A stretch of 64,000 nt of DNA from Sporosarcina sp. ACRSM (GTDB lineage Bacteria > Bacillota > Bacilli > Bacillales_A > Planococcaceae). Where the stretch lies: contig NZ_JAKRNU010000010.1 in NCBI RefSeq assembly GCF_022346545.1, positions 1 to 64,000 on the forward strand, read 5' to 3'. The position numbers and the translations under genes were made by a program. Below, one piece after another: positions 52,310-60,367 of this stretch; within the stretch, counting starts at the first letter, position 1; each line of letters starts with the position of its first letter. The notes below the pieces were generated by a model. It worked only from the letters and a program-made list of their open reading frames with translations, did not search any database and had not been told where the DNA came from.

Positions 52310-53068
52310 ATGCCCTTAACTTTTGCACATCCGGCTGCCGTATTGCCATTCTCCAGAAAAAGTAAATATATCAATTTTTCCGCCATGTTTTTAGGAAGTA
52401 TGGCGCCTGATTTTGAATACTTTTTAAGAGGTCGCCCTATGGGGGAAATCGGTCATACCTTTGCAGGATTTGTCTATTTTAATCTACCTTTAGTTGCTGT
52501 CATTTATTTTATTTATCATTTCTTTATCCATCAAACGTTGTTCAACCACTTACCGGTTTTTCTACAAGATGCTTCTACAAATAGGGTAGAAACTAGTGCT
52601 TGGTTGAAGGTAGTCGTTTTTATTTATTCCACCTTGTTTGGCATGCTTACACATGTAGTGTGGGATTCTTTTACACATATCAATGGATATATGGTTCTGA
52701 GATTTCCTGCATTACTTACCAACACTTATAACATCTATGGGTTTGATATACCTTTGTATAAGTTTTTACAACATGGCAGTACAGTAGTGGGGATCGCTTT
52801 GATAGTTGGTTATTTGTATGTCAGGGCGCTCCTGTATAGACAAAAAAATACAACAGTGTCCACGCAACGTAAACTGATGTTTTGGACCTCGCTTTTTCTT
52901 TTATCAGCAGCAATTGTATGTTTTTGGTATATAATAGACTATATTTCTGTTTCAAGTTACGGAATAGCTGTAGTCAGAATCATAGACTCTTTTTTTATGA
53001 GCTTATTATTCATTTCATTGTTCCATAAAAAACATCTTAAAGATTGCGGTGAAGCTGTTGAAGAATAA
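52310..53068 (+). CDS. DUF4184 family membrane protein
   Basis: 252 residues. The N terminus PLTFAHPAAVLPFSRKSK and SMAPDFEYFLRG, and THVVWDSFTH further on, are hallmarks of DUF4184, a membrane family related in motif style to metal-dependent phospholipase/hydrolase-like YdjM proteins. About six membrane helices. ATAGGAG precedes the ATG. It overlaps the next gene by 20 nt. Confidence 0.88.
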   Translation: MPLTFAHPAAVLPFSRKSKYINFSAMFLGSMAPDFEYFLRGRPMGEIGHTFAGFVYFNLPLVAVIYFIYHFFIHQTLFNHLPVFLQDASTNRVETSAWLKVVVFIYSTLFGMLTHVVWDSFTHINGYMVLRFPALLTNTYNIYGFDIPLYKFLQHGSTVVGIALIVGYLYVRALLYRQKNTTVSTQRKLMFWTSLFLLSAAIVCFWYIIDYISVSSYGIAVVRIIDSFFMSLLFISLFHKKHLKDCGEAVEE

Positions 53069-53597
53069 GAAATTACTGGTCTTTGTCCTTCTTGTGATGG
53101 GAGCGGTCCTTTATTTCGCTATCCCACGGACGCTTTATGGCAACGACGAGGAATCCATTGTCAAGGTGATTCGGTCGATTGAAGGCTATACAGTACCAAC
53201 GGCAAACATTGACATAGTGGAAATAAAAGATATTGAGGAAAATCGGGTTGTCAGTTTTCTGTACGATAATATGCCTGCATATGCTCATTTTATAAAAAAT
53301 TCAATGGGGAATTATCGATGGGTGTATGTAGAAAAAAGTGGTGAAGTATCTCTTGCACAATTTATGGTTAATAGAATCAGGGGGGAAGATGACGCTCCGG
53401 TGATGTTATTCGTCGCAAACGGGGAAAACGAAGTCGCGAAAATCCAAGTAATTGTGAATGACGAAGTACTGGAAACAGAAATCACTCCGCATACAATGGA
53501 TGTAGCGTGGGTGGAAATACCGGGAACAAATGAAAAAAGCTATCGGTTTGACTATATGTATTATGATGAAGAAGGAAACCGGATTGGCGATGATTGA
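53049..53597 (+). CDS. hypothetical secreted/anchored protein
   Basis: 182 residues: one N-terminal membrane or signal segment (about 8-24) and an extracytoplasmic mixed alpha/beta domain (VKVIRSIEGYTVPTANIDIVEI, AYAHFIKNSMGNYRWVYVEKSG). No family recognised. Start is GTG 53049 or TTG 53058; overlap with the DUF4184 gene suggests coupling. Confidence 0.68.
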   Translation: MKLLKNKKLLVFVLLVMGAVLYFAIPRTLYGNDEESIVKVIRSIEGYTVPTANIDIVEIKDIEENRVVSFLYDNMPAYAHFIKNSMGNYRWVYVEKSGEVSLAQFMVNRIRGEDDAPVMLFVANGENEVAKIQVIVNDEVLETEITPHTMDVAWVEIPGTNEKSYRFDYMYYDEEGNRIGDD

Positions 53598-53607
53598 AGC
53601 TGAAGAG

Positions 53608-53638
53608 GGAGAATCCAGCATGATTGGATTCTCCTTTT
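53608..53638 (+). terminator. terminator before array A6
   Basis: 10-bp stem GGAGAATCCA/TGGATTCTCC followed by TTTT. Confidence 0.85.
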
Positions 53639-53680
53639 GTGATGGTAGTAAAGTCTTGATTCACCAATTAGTCAATGATA

Positions 53681-53776
53681 AGCGCCAATAACGTGTTGGG
53701 GAACGCCAAGAAGTCGCTTGTTAGTGCCAATAAACGACCGGCGAACGCCAATAACAAAGACCAAAACGCCAATATT
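53681..53776. repeat. 21-nt periodic intergenic array (A6)
   Basis: Five units begin at 53681, 53702, 53723, 53744 and 53765, exactly 21 nt apart, with core ACGCCAATAA-like (AGCGCCAATAA, AACGCCAAGAA, AGTGCCAATAA, AACGCCAATAA, AACGCCAATAT). The last unit abuts the thiF stop codon. It lies between convergent genes. Confidence 0.85.
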
Positions 53777-54793
53777 TCACCCAAGCAACCCCGCCGCAAT
53801 CTTTTTCGCCGCCACAACATCTTTCGTGCCATGCACCAGCATCCGACCGTCGCGGAACAGGACAATCCGGTGTCCGTTGTATTCACAGGCAACGAGATGA
53901 GGGTTGTGGATCAATTTTGAGACGGTTCCTTGAATGGATTCTGCGAAAGAGACAAGCTCAAACTTTCGACTCTCCGGAAAGGACAACTGGACGGTTTCGC
54001 GTCCGCAAAGTACCGCTGTCCGCATTGATTCACGTGTTGAAAGGAATGGATACACCGCGTTTTCCGAGCAGCTCGGGCAGCCGGCTTTTTTCATGCTAGC
54101 GACACCGATTGAAGCGCGATCTCCTGTCCACAAATCAGTGGATTCAAGTTTCGGATCAAACTGCGTCCCGGTCAAATATTTCAACACATCCGCCACTTGC
54201 CGGGCAGCTGTCGTCACAACGATCGGGCTGATGACGCCAACGGTATCGCATGTCATTGTTTGCGAGGGCAATGTTTCCAACAAACAATGGAGGCATGGCT
54301 GACCATCCTGCACACCGATTGGAAATGTCAGCCCGTAACTGCCGACACAGGCGCCCATGAAGAAAGGGATGCCCAACTTCAACGCCGCATCATTGGCGAG
54401 TAGTCTCGTTTCAATATTGTCCGTCGCATCCAAAACGACATCATGTCCACCAATCAAATCAAGGACATTTTGAGGCGTCACATCGGCGACAACTCCGGTT
54501 ACATGGACGTCACCGTTAATAGCTCGCAACCGTTTCTCTGCCGCCACCGCTTTCGGCAACTGATCAAGCACATCCTGCTCTGTGTACAATTGTTGCCGAT
54601 GCAAATTTGTCCATTCAATAATATCCCGATCGACGATGGTAACACGACCGACCCCAGCGCGGACCAGCATTTCAGCACCAGAGGAACCGAGCGCTCCTGC
54701 GCCCAAAACGAAAACGCTCGCCTCGCGAATACATTTTTGTCCAGCTTCGCCAATCGGTGCGAACAGTTCCTGCCGTGAATATTTGCTGCTCAA
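53777..54793 (-). CDS. thiF: ThiS adenylyltransferase ThiF (E1-like)
   Basis: 338 residues; adenylates the C terminus of ThiS in thiazole synthesis. ATP-binding [19 protein letters not shown] near 31, then [20 protein letters not shown] and the MoeB/Thi[19 protein letters not shown]; Cys residues in PCLHC and CPSC may bind zinc. A C-terminal extension of about 85 residues resembles a second ThiS-like or regulatory beta domain. TTG start overlapping the thiG stop. Last gene of the thi operon. Confidence 0.92.
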   Translation of the reverse strand: MSSKYSRQELFAPIGEAGQKCIREASVFVLGAGALGSSGAEMLVRAGVGRVTIVDRDIIEWTNLHRQQLYTEQDVLDQLPKAVAAEKRLRAINGDVHVTGVVADVTPQNVLDLIGGHDVVLDATDNIETRLLANDAALKLGIPFFMGACVGSYGLTFPIGVQDGQPCLHCLLETLPSQTMTCDTVGVISPIVVTTAARQVADVLKYLTGTQFDPKLESTDLWTGDRASIGVASMKKAGCPSCSENAVYPFLSTRESMRTAVLCGRETVQLSFPESRKFELVSFAESIQGTVSKLIHNPHLVACEYNGHRIVLFRDGRMLVHGTKDVVAAKKIAAGLLG

Positions 54794-55557
54794 TTCGGCA
54801 CAAGTCCTTCCATTGGGCTGCTCGCCACGGCATAATCCCGTTCGGGCATTCGCCCCGCTTCATAGCCCAGTCTTCCTGCCTCGATTGCAAGTTTCATCGC
54901 TTGTGACATTTTCACAGGATCTCCGGCTTCCGATACTGCCGTGTTCAATAAAACTCCGTCCGCGCCGAGTTCCATCGCATAAGCTGCATCTTTTGGTGAG
55001 CCGATTCCTGCGTCAATAATGACTGGCACTTCCGATTGCTCGATGATGAACGATAAATTGAGCGGATTCAAAATGCCACGTCCCGAGCCGATCGGGGAAG
55101 CGCCCGGCATGATGGCATGGACGCCCAATTCACAAAGCTTGCGTGCGAGCACGACGTCATCGGATGTATAAGGTAGGACGATAAAGCCTTCATCTAATAG
55201 CATTTCCGTCGCCCGTAATGTTTCCACGGGATCAGGAAGCAGGGAACGGTCACAACCGATAATTTCCACTTTCACCATATCGCAAAGACCGGATGCTTTT
55301 GCCAATTTCGCAATGCGCACCGCTTCTTCTGCTGTTTTCGCGCCGGCTGTATTCGGCAACAATGTGTATTTCGAAAGATCGAGCTGTTCCAGGAAGTTCG
55401 GTTGCGTCGGTTCGAAAATATTCATCCTTCTGACCGCAAATGTCAAAATTTCGGATTCTGATACACGCACCGCTTCTTTTTGCACTTCAAATGATGGGTA
55501 TTTCCCTGTTCCTAACAGCAGCCTGGAGTTAAATGTTTTATTGCCAATGGTTAACAT
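54790..55557 (-). CDS. thiG: thiazole synthase ThiG
   Basis: 255-residue TIM-barrel enzyme joining DXP, glycine imine and ThiS-thiocarboxylate into the thiazole phosphate. Motifs: [11 protein letters not shown] near 12, [20 protein letters not shown], the imine-forming Lys in VKVEIIG near 96, [15 protein letters not shown] and [27 protein letters not shown]. It follows thiS by 2 nt. Confidence 0.96.
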   Translation of the reverse strand: MLTIGNKTFNSRLLLGTGKYPSFEVQKEAVRVSESEILTFAVRRMNIFEPTQPNFLEQLDLSKYTLLPNTAGAKTAEEAVRIAKLAKASGLCDMVKVEIIGCDRSLLPDPVETLRATEMLLDEGFIVLPYTSDDVVLARKLCELGVHAIMPGASPIGSGRGILNPLNLSFIIEQSEVPVIIDAGIGSPKDAAYAMELGADGVLLNTAVSEAGDPVKMSQAMKLAIEAGRLGYEAGRMPERDYAVASSPMEGLVPN

Positions 55558-55559
55558 GG

Positions 55560-55766
55560 TTATCCGCCTCCTACAAAGTGAATGATTTCGATTTGGTCTC
55601 GGTCGTTGATGGGTTGGTCATATGCGTCTTTCGCAAGAATATCCCTGTTCATTTCCACAATGACGATCCGCTCCGCCAGCTCCAGATGACTAAGCAATTC
55701 CTGTACATTTCCGACTTCTGCGGGTACGTCAAACCGGTTGCCGTTTAGTTCGATTGTTCGCTCCAT
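55560..55766 (-). CDS. thiS: sulfur carrier protein ThiS
   Basis: 68-residue ubiquitin-like sulfur carrier ending in Gly-Gly-Gly, the end that ThiF adenylates. The ATG at 55766 follows AAAGGGGGA and lies inside the 3' end of thiO; a longer frame is not supported. Confidence 0.93.
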   Translation of the reverse strand: MERTIELNGNRFDVPAEVGNVQELLSHLELAERIVIVEMNRDILAKDAYDQPINDRDQIEIIHFVGGG

Positions 55767-56817
55767 GAAAAATCCCCCTTTTCGGATCGAATGTCTCAAT
55801 CCGTTCTGTATGCACTTCATGTCCTACAATTAGATCCCTGATCATACAAGCTGTTGCCGGTGCTAATAAAATCCCGTTGCGAAAATGACCTGCAGCGATA
55901 TACATATTTTCTTTCCCGGGTATCTGCCCGATATAAGGTAGCTCATCAACCGTTTTCGGACGGAAACCTGCCCAGCGTTTCAGGACAGGGAAGCGGGAAA
56001 GTCCCGGGATGAAACGTTCCGCAATAGCATTCAACGCAAAATTTCCTGCAATGTTCGTCTGTAAATCTGATTCATCCGGCTCCATGGTCGCTCCGACGAC
56101 GAGTGTGCCATCCAAACGCGGCACAACATAGCAACCTTGATGGAATAACGTATAGGGCAAGTCGATTCCCATCGCATCGAGCTGCATGCATTGTCCTTTG
56201 ACAGTTGTCATTTGCAGTCCCGGCAACAGCTTGGCACTTGCCGCACCACCCGCGATGACGATATGTGTTGCAGTCCAATCGGCTATTCGATAACCTGCAT
56301 CGACCGTTTCCACTTTTGTTACGTGAACGTGTTCTGACAGGGTGGCGCCGAGTTTTTCCGCAGCTTTCCAAAAGGCGAGGGCTGCCTTTTCCGGATGAAC
56401 ATGTACGTCATCCTCGAAAATGGAGGCGCCAAATGGAGGTGGGACAATGTCAGGCATCCGTTCACAAACTTGTTCGGGTGATAGATGAGTGGCCTCGTGC
56501 CAGCGCGATAATGCCAGCCGCTCTTCTTCAGTTCGAGCCAATTGTAAGATCCCGCCTGCTGTATAGCCGAAGTCAATCTCGGAATGATTACAGAATGCTT
56601 GATAGAGTGCCTGGCTTTCGCGTGCGAATGAATAGAATGTCTCGTTCAAGTATTCGGAGTGGGCGCCGAGCATGCCCGCAGCCGCCCGCGTCGTTGCTTG
56701 GGCGATGGAACCGCGCTCCACAAGGTGAACGGATAACCCAGCTTTCGCCGTGTAATAAGCGACACTGCACCCGATGATCCCGCCACCGATTATGATGACA
56801 TCAACCTTTTGCGACAT
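55729..56817 (-). CDS. thiO: glycine oxidase ThiO
   Basis: 362-residue FAD-dependent oxidase of the DAO family that supplies glycine imine for ThiG. FAD-binding GGGIIGCSVAYYTAKAG at the N terminus, TRAAAGMLGAHSEY, VIAGGAASAKLLPGL, VVGATMEPDE, and the C-terminal AAGHFRNGILLAPATA. ATG 56817 follows GGGAGG. It overlaps tenI by 17 nt and thiS by 38 nt. Confidence 0.94.
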   Translation of the reverse strand: MSQKVDVIIIGGGIIGCSVAYYTAKAGLSVHLVERGSIAQATTRAAAGMLGAHSEYLNETFYSFARESQALYQAFCNHSEIDFGYTAGGILQLARTEEERLALSRWHEATHLSPEQVCERMPDIVPPPFGASIFEDDVHVHPEKAALAFWKAAEKLGATLSEHVHVTKVETVDAGYRIADWTATHIVIAGGAASAKLLPGLQMTTVKGQCMQLDAMGIDLPYTLFHQGCYVVPRLDGTLVVGATMEPDESDLQTNIAGNFALNAIAERFIPGLSRFPVLKRWAGFRPKTVDELPYIGQIPGKENMYIAAGHFRNGILLAPATACMIRDLIVGHEVHTERIETFDPKRGIFHGANNRTKRQPV

Positions 56818-57406
56818 TTTGCACCTCCCGATAACCGTCCGCTGCCTTCCGAGGGTTGTCATTACCAAAAATGGAAGACATGACGGCGACGCCTGCCACG
56901 CCGGATTGCTTCAATGCCGGGAGGTGTTTAGGTTGGATCCCACCAATCGCATAAACAGGGATGGAAAGTGACTCAACGATTTGAAAAAGTTCTTCCGTCC
57001 CTCGTGGAGACAAACCTTCTTTTGAGTCCGTTGCAAATAGATGTCCATAGAGCAGCCAATCAGCCCCAGCTGTATAGGCGGCTTCCGCTTCCTCGAAGGA
57101 GTGGGTGGATCGCCCGAAGGACAGCGAAGGGAATTGCTGTTTGGCCAAGGGGAGGGGTGCTCCATGTCCGGGTAGCTGTACTTTTTCAATCCCGGTCATG
57201 GCGGCGATATCCGCCCGTCCATGGACAATGATTTTGGCTGAGTCAAACCCAGATGCTTTTAATGTCTGGATCAAATCGATTACTTCAGCATCGGTTTTCG
57301 ACTTCTCTCGTAAAATGACGGCATCGATGACTTGTTCGATTTCAAGTAGTGTGCCAATCAGTTGTTCATTGGGTATTCGGTCATTTGTTACGGCAATTAA
57401 CTTCAT
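56801..57406 (-). CDS. tenI: thiazole tautomerase TenI
   Basis: 201-residue ThiE-like TIM barrel. Its order of motifs follows B. subtilis TenI (AVTNDR, ILREKSKTDAE, KIIVHGRADIA, VQLPGHGAPL, SFGRSTHSFEEA, LYGHLFATDSKEGL, IPVYAIGGI, AVMSSIF), so aromatising tautomerase rather than thiamine-phosphate synthase is preferred. AAAGGAGG precedes the ATG. First gene of tenI-thiO-thiS-thiG-thiF; tenA and thiD, neighbours in B. subtilis, are absent here. Confidence 0.9.
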   Translation of the reverse strand: MKLIAVTNDRIPNEQLIGTLLEIEQVIDAVILREKSKTDAEVIDLIQTLKASGFDSAKIIVHGRADIAAMTGIEKVQLPGHGAPLPLAKQQFPSLSFGRSTHSFEEAEAAYTAGADWLLYGHLFATDSKEGLSPRGTEELFQIVESLSIPVYAIGGIQPKHLPALKQSGVAGVAVMSSIFGNDNPRKAADGYREVQNVAKG

Positions 57407-57425
57407 TAAATACCTCCTTTTTCAC

Positions 57426-57688
57426 ATCAATTACGCCTCGGCGTAATTGCGTCCAGATTTTGAATCGAGCTTGAGGCCAAAAGGACGTTGGTCATGCAAC
57501 CGTTGCCAATCGAACAACGAAGGGTTCGATTTGCCGTATTTCTGCGTCCTTTGCAGAAATTAAGGCACTTTCTTTCAGGACGCGGCGAACTTAGGTTGCC
57601 TTCCTTCTCTCCTTTCAAAATCTGTGACATCCGCCGGAGGCTTTATCTTCATTCAGCAGAAGGTTGAAAACCTGCTGAATGAAGATAA
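57426..57688 (-). repeat. structured repeat element, copy e (long form)
   Basis: Minus-strand copy between the TPP-riboswitch terminator and tenI. Stem 1 TTATCTTC...GAAGATAA, GCCTCCGGCGG, CAGATTTTGAA/TTCAAAATCTG, the extra hairpin module and the terminal AATTACGCC palindrome are present; it ends 20 nt before the tenI start. Its first bases overlap the terminator T run, as in copy c. Confidence 0.88.
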
Positions 57689-57722
57689 AAAGACCACTTT
57701 CCGGGTATGGAAAGTGGTCTGT
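57687..57722 (-). terminator. riboswitch-linked terminator
   Basis: Minus-strand 12-bp stem AGACCACTTTCC/GGAAAGTGGTCT then TTTTATC; the expression platform of the TPP riboswitch. Confidence 0.88.
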
Positions 57723-57756
57723 CATTTACATAAGGATGCACTTGAAAAAGACGACG

Positions 57757-57850
57757 CGCCACTTCCCTCCGCAGGTACGAACCTGTTCAGGTAATAAGGG
57801 TATCGGAGTAACACTCGTCTCTCAGTCCTTTAAAAGGATTCCCCTAATGG
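57757..57850 (-). promoter_or_regulatory. TPP riboswitch (THI element)
   Basis: On the minus strand the leader reads TTAGGGGAATCC, GGACTGAGAGACG, CCGATACCCTTATTACCTGAACAG, and GCGGAGGGAA. This follows the thi-box (GGGG...CTGAGA...ACCC...AACCTGA...GAAGGGAA) closely. It senses thiamine pyrophosphate and controls tenI-thiOSGF by termination. Confidence 0.92.
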
Positions 57851-57912
57851 TCGAATTGATTATGAAATTATCAATCTGTCCTTAGCATAACATGTTTTCT
57901 GAATTGTAGCAA

Positions 57913-58632
57913 TCAATCGTCCAAATCGACGTTATGGTAAACTTGTTGCACATCTTCCAAATCATCGAGTGCATCGATCATTTTTTCGAATTGCGCTTGT
58001 GCATCGGGATCGAGTTGCACATCATTTTGTGCAAGCATTGTCAGCTCGGCGACGGAGAACTCTGTGATGCCGACACTTTTAAACGCTTCTTGTACAGCAT
58101 GGAATTGGTCAGGCTCCGCGTAGACGATGACGGCTTCCTCTTCCTCTAAAATATCCCGCACTTCGATATCTGCGTCCATTAATAATTCCAGCACTTCATC
58201 AGCTGTTTTGCCTTCTAGAGCAAAAACCGCTGTGGCGTCGAACATGTACGAAACGGATCCGCTGACACCCATATTGCCGCCGTTTTTCCCGAAGGCTGCC
58301 CGTACTTCCGAAGCAGTACGATTCACATTATTGGTCAATGTATCGACAATAACCATTGAACCGTTGGGACCGAAGCCTTCGTAACGAAGTTCGTCGAAGT
58401 TTTCATCCGCTCCGCCTTTTGCTTTTTCGATGGCACGGTCAATGATGGCTTTTGGTACACTATATGTTTTGGCGCGCTCCACAACGATTTTAAGGGCTTG
58501 ATTCAACTCGGGATCGGGCTCGCCTTGTCTTGCAGCCACATAAATTTCACGGCCAAACTTTGCGTAAATCCGGCTTGTATTGGCATCCTTTGAGGCTTTC
58601 TTTTCCTTGATGTTATTCCATTTACGACCCAT
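57913..58632 (-). CDS. YebC/PmpR family regulator (YeeN-type)
   Basis: 239 residues matching B. subtilis YeeN almost end to end: [20 protein letters not shown] at the N terminus, [43 protein letters not shown] and [14 protein letters not shown]. YebC proteins act as DNA-binding regulators or, as recently proposed, translation factors relieving ribosome stalling at proline runs. The true start is the ATG at 58632; the longer frame runs into non-coding sequence. Confidence 0.93.
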   Translation of the reverse strand: MGRKWNNIKEKKASKDANTSRIYAKFGREIYVAARQGEPDPELNQALKIVVERAKTYSVPKAIIDRAIEKAKGGADENFDELRYEGFGPNGSMVIVDTLTNNVNRTASEVRAAFGKNGGNMGVSGSVSYMFDATAVFALEGKTADEVLELLMDADIEVRDILEEEEAVIVYAEPDQFHAVQEAFKSVGITEFSVAELTMLAQNDVQLDPDAQAQFEKMIDALDDLEDVQQVYHNVDLDD

Positions 58633-58953
58633 AGGGGACCACTCTCTTTCGCTCTCGGTTAGTATTACTTCAATAATTATACAACAGCAAATCGCAGGAT
58701 GACGAGTGGGAACTTCAAAAAAATGGGCGATGGGTGGTTTCAGTTTCTGAAGAAGCAAGTAGTGAAATCCGAACGAAGTTGATTTTTGTTCCAATAGACG
58801 AAAATAGAATGCTATATTTACGAATGTTAATTTGTTTGGCATCATGAAGGTTCGTATTTGGGGTTAAAAAAGACAATTATGAAATTGATTCACATGTGAA
58901 ATTAGCTTATAATAAAAAAGCAATCCATTTTCTTATGGAAAGGAAACGTGGAC

Positions 58954-59637
58954 ATGGAACTTATTTATCAAGGCAAGACGAAAGATGTATACAAATTAGA
59001 AGGCGGCAATGTGCTATTAAAATTTAAAGATGATGTAACTGGAGAAGACGGTGTTTTCGATCCAGGTGCCAATACGGTTGGTTTGACGATCGAGGGAGCA
59101 GGAAAGTCAGGTCTCCGGATGACAAAGTATTTCTTTGAAAAACTAGCGGAGAAAGGGATTCCAACACATTATGTCGATGCGAATATCGACGAGGTGACAA
59201 TGGAAGTGAAAGCCGCGACAATGTTTGGCAAAGGTCTTGAAGTCATTTGCAGATACCGTGCAGTCGGCAGTTTCTTGCGCAGATATGGTGCCTATTGCGA
59301 AGAGGGACAACCGTTGGATGCATTCGTCGAAGTGACACTGAAAGATGATGATCGCAAGGACCCGCCGATTTCGAAGGACGGGCTTGCGCAACTCGACATC
59401 TTGACGAAAGAGGAATACGATACGCTTGAAGCGTTGACGAAACAAATTTCTGATGTGGTGAAAGAAGAACTCGCGGCAAAAGGTCTTGAGCTGTACGACA
59501 TCAAACTTGAATTCGGCCGTGACGGGGCCACAGGGGATGTCATGCTAATTGACGAAATTTCCGGTGGCAATATGCGCGTTTACAAAGACGGTACGTATAT
59601 CCCGCCGATGGATCTTGAGAAATTGGTACTAGCGTAA
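58954..59637 (+). CDS. purC: phosphoribosylaminoimidazole-succinocarboxamide synthase PurC
   Basis: 227-residue SAICAR synthetase of purine synthesis, joining CAIR with aspartate using ATP. Motifs: [57 protein letters not shown] and [16 protein letters not shown]. It stands alone, away from any pur operon, which suggests a second or relocated copy. AAAGGAAAC is better spaced for the ATG at 58954 than for the GTG two codons earlier. Confidence 0.93.
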   Translation: MELIYQGKTKDVYKLEGGNVLLKFKDDVTGEDGVFDPGANTVGLTIEGAGKSGLRMTKYFFEKLAEKGIPTHYVDANIDEVTMEVKAATMFGKGLEVICRYRAVGSFLRRYGAYCEEGQPLDAFVEVTLKDDDRKDPPISKDGLAQLDILTKEEYDTLEALTKQISDVVKEELAAKGLELYDIKLEFGRDGATGDVMLIDEISGGNMRVYKDGTYIPPMDLEKLVLA

Positions 59638-59641
59638 ATGA

Positions 59642-59684
59642 CAACCCGCTGTTCATTCCGAAAATGGAATGGATAGCGGGTTTT
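59642..59684 (+). terminator. purC terminator
   Basis: Stem AACCCGCT..TTCATTCC / GGAATGGA..AGCGGGTT with a T-rich tail. Confidence 0.88.
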
Positions 59685-59766
59685 GTTTTGCAACGAATAG
59701 GAATAATTTTCCAGAATTAATCTATCGCATAATGGGCATCCTGCTGGCAGAAGAGGAGGATGCAAA

Positions 59767-60321
59767 TTGAAGCATAATACCATATTGGTTATGAGCTTGT
59801 TAGCGTTGCTCGTTGTGGGAGGCTGCGCGAGTAAAGGGAAGGCGTTGCCGGTAAGTGGAGAGAACGTCAAATCGGTGGCGGCACCGATTGTGAATACGAA
59901 GGGCGAGGAGATCGGTGAGGCCAGTTTTGTAGAGGCGGGAGATGGTTTGACGATCAGTATTCAAGCTGAAAATATTCCGGCTGGCGTGCATGGGCTACAT
60001 ATCCATGAAACAGGTGTCTGCACACCACCTGATTTTACCTCGGCTGGTGCTCACTTCAACCCGACGCATAAAGAGCATGGCTTTGAAAATCCCAAAGGGT
60101 TCCATTTAGGCGATCTACCGAATATTGAAGTGGGTGAGGACGGTAAAGTTTCTGTGAAAGTGACCACCGCTGAACTTACATTGAAAACGACTGCTCAAAA
60201 TTCCATTCTAGATCAGGATGGCAGTGCACTTGTCATTCATGAAAAAGAAGATGACTACAAAACCGATCCGGCGGGCAATTCAGGTGACCGCATCGCTTGT
60301 GCAGCCATTACAAGGAAGTGA
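59767..60321 (+). CDS. sodC: Cu/Zn superoxide dismutase-like lipoprotein
   Basis: 184 residues: lipoprotein signal with lipobox VGGC, then an SOD_Cu domain. Copper and zinc ligand positions look filled: HGLHIHE (two His), AGAHFNPTHKEHG (bridging and zinc His), GFHLGDLPN (His and Asp) and VIHEKEDDY. The end GNSGDRIACAAI holds the active-site Arg and disulfide Cys. It would protect the envelope against superoxide, though relatives such as B. subtilis YojM are catalytically poor. TTG start after GAGGAGG. Confidence 0.92.
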   Translation: MKHNTILVMSLLALLVVGGCASKGKALPVSGENVKSVAAPIVNTKGEEIGEASFVEAGDGLTISIQAENIPAGVHGLHIHETGVCTPPDFTSAGAHFNPTHKEHGFENPKGFHLGDLPNIEVGEDGKVSVKVTTAELTLKTTAQNSILDQDGSALVIHEKEDDYKTDPAGNSGDRIACAAITRK

Positions 60322-60330
60322 ATAGAGCGC

Positions 60331-60362
60331 AAAGACCGGTCCGTACTGCATGGACCGGTTTA
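60331..60362. terminator. bidirectional terminator sodC / adh
   Basis: Stem GACCGGTCC/GGACCGGTT with an 8-9 nt loop between convergent genes. Confidence 0.7.
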
Positions 60363-60367
60363 TCTTC

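Noticed and set aside
54582..55019. 145-codon plus-strand frame over thiF/thiG
   Set aside because: Antisense to conserved thi genes; no family features.
56265..56777. 170-codon plus-strand frame over thiO
   Set aside because: Antisense shadow rich in Arg and Pro, no ribosome site.
58633..58845. N-terminal extension of yebC
   Set aside because: Family proteins start at GRKWNN; the extension is unlike any YebC.
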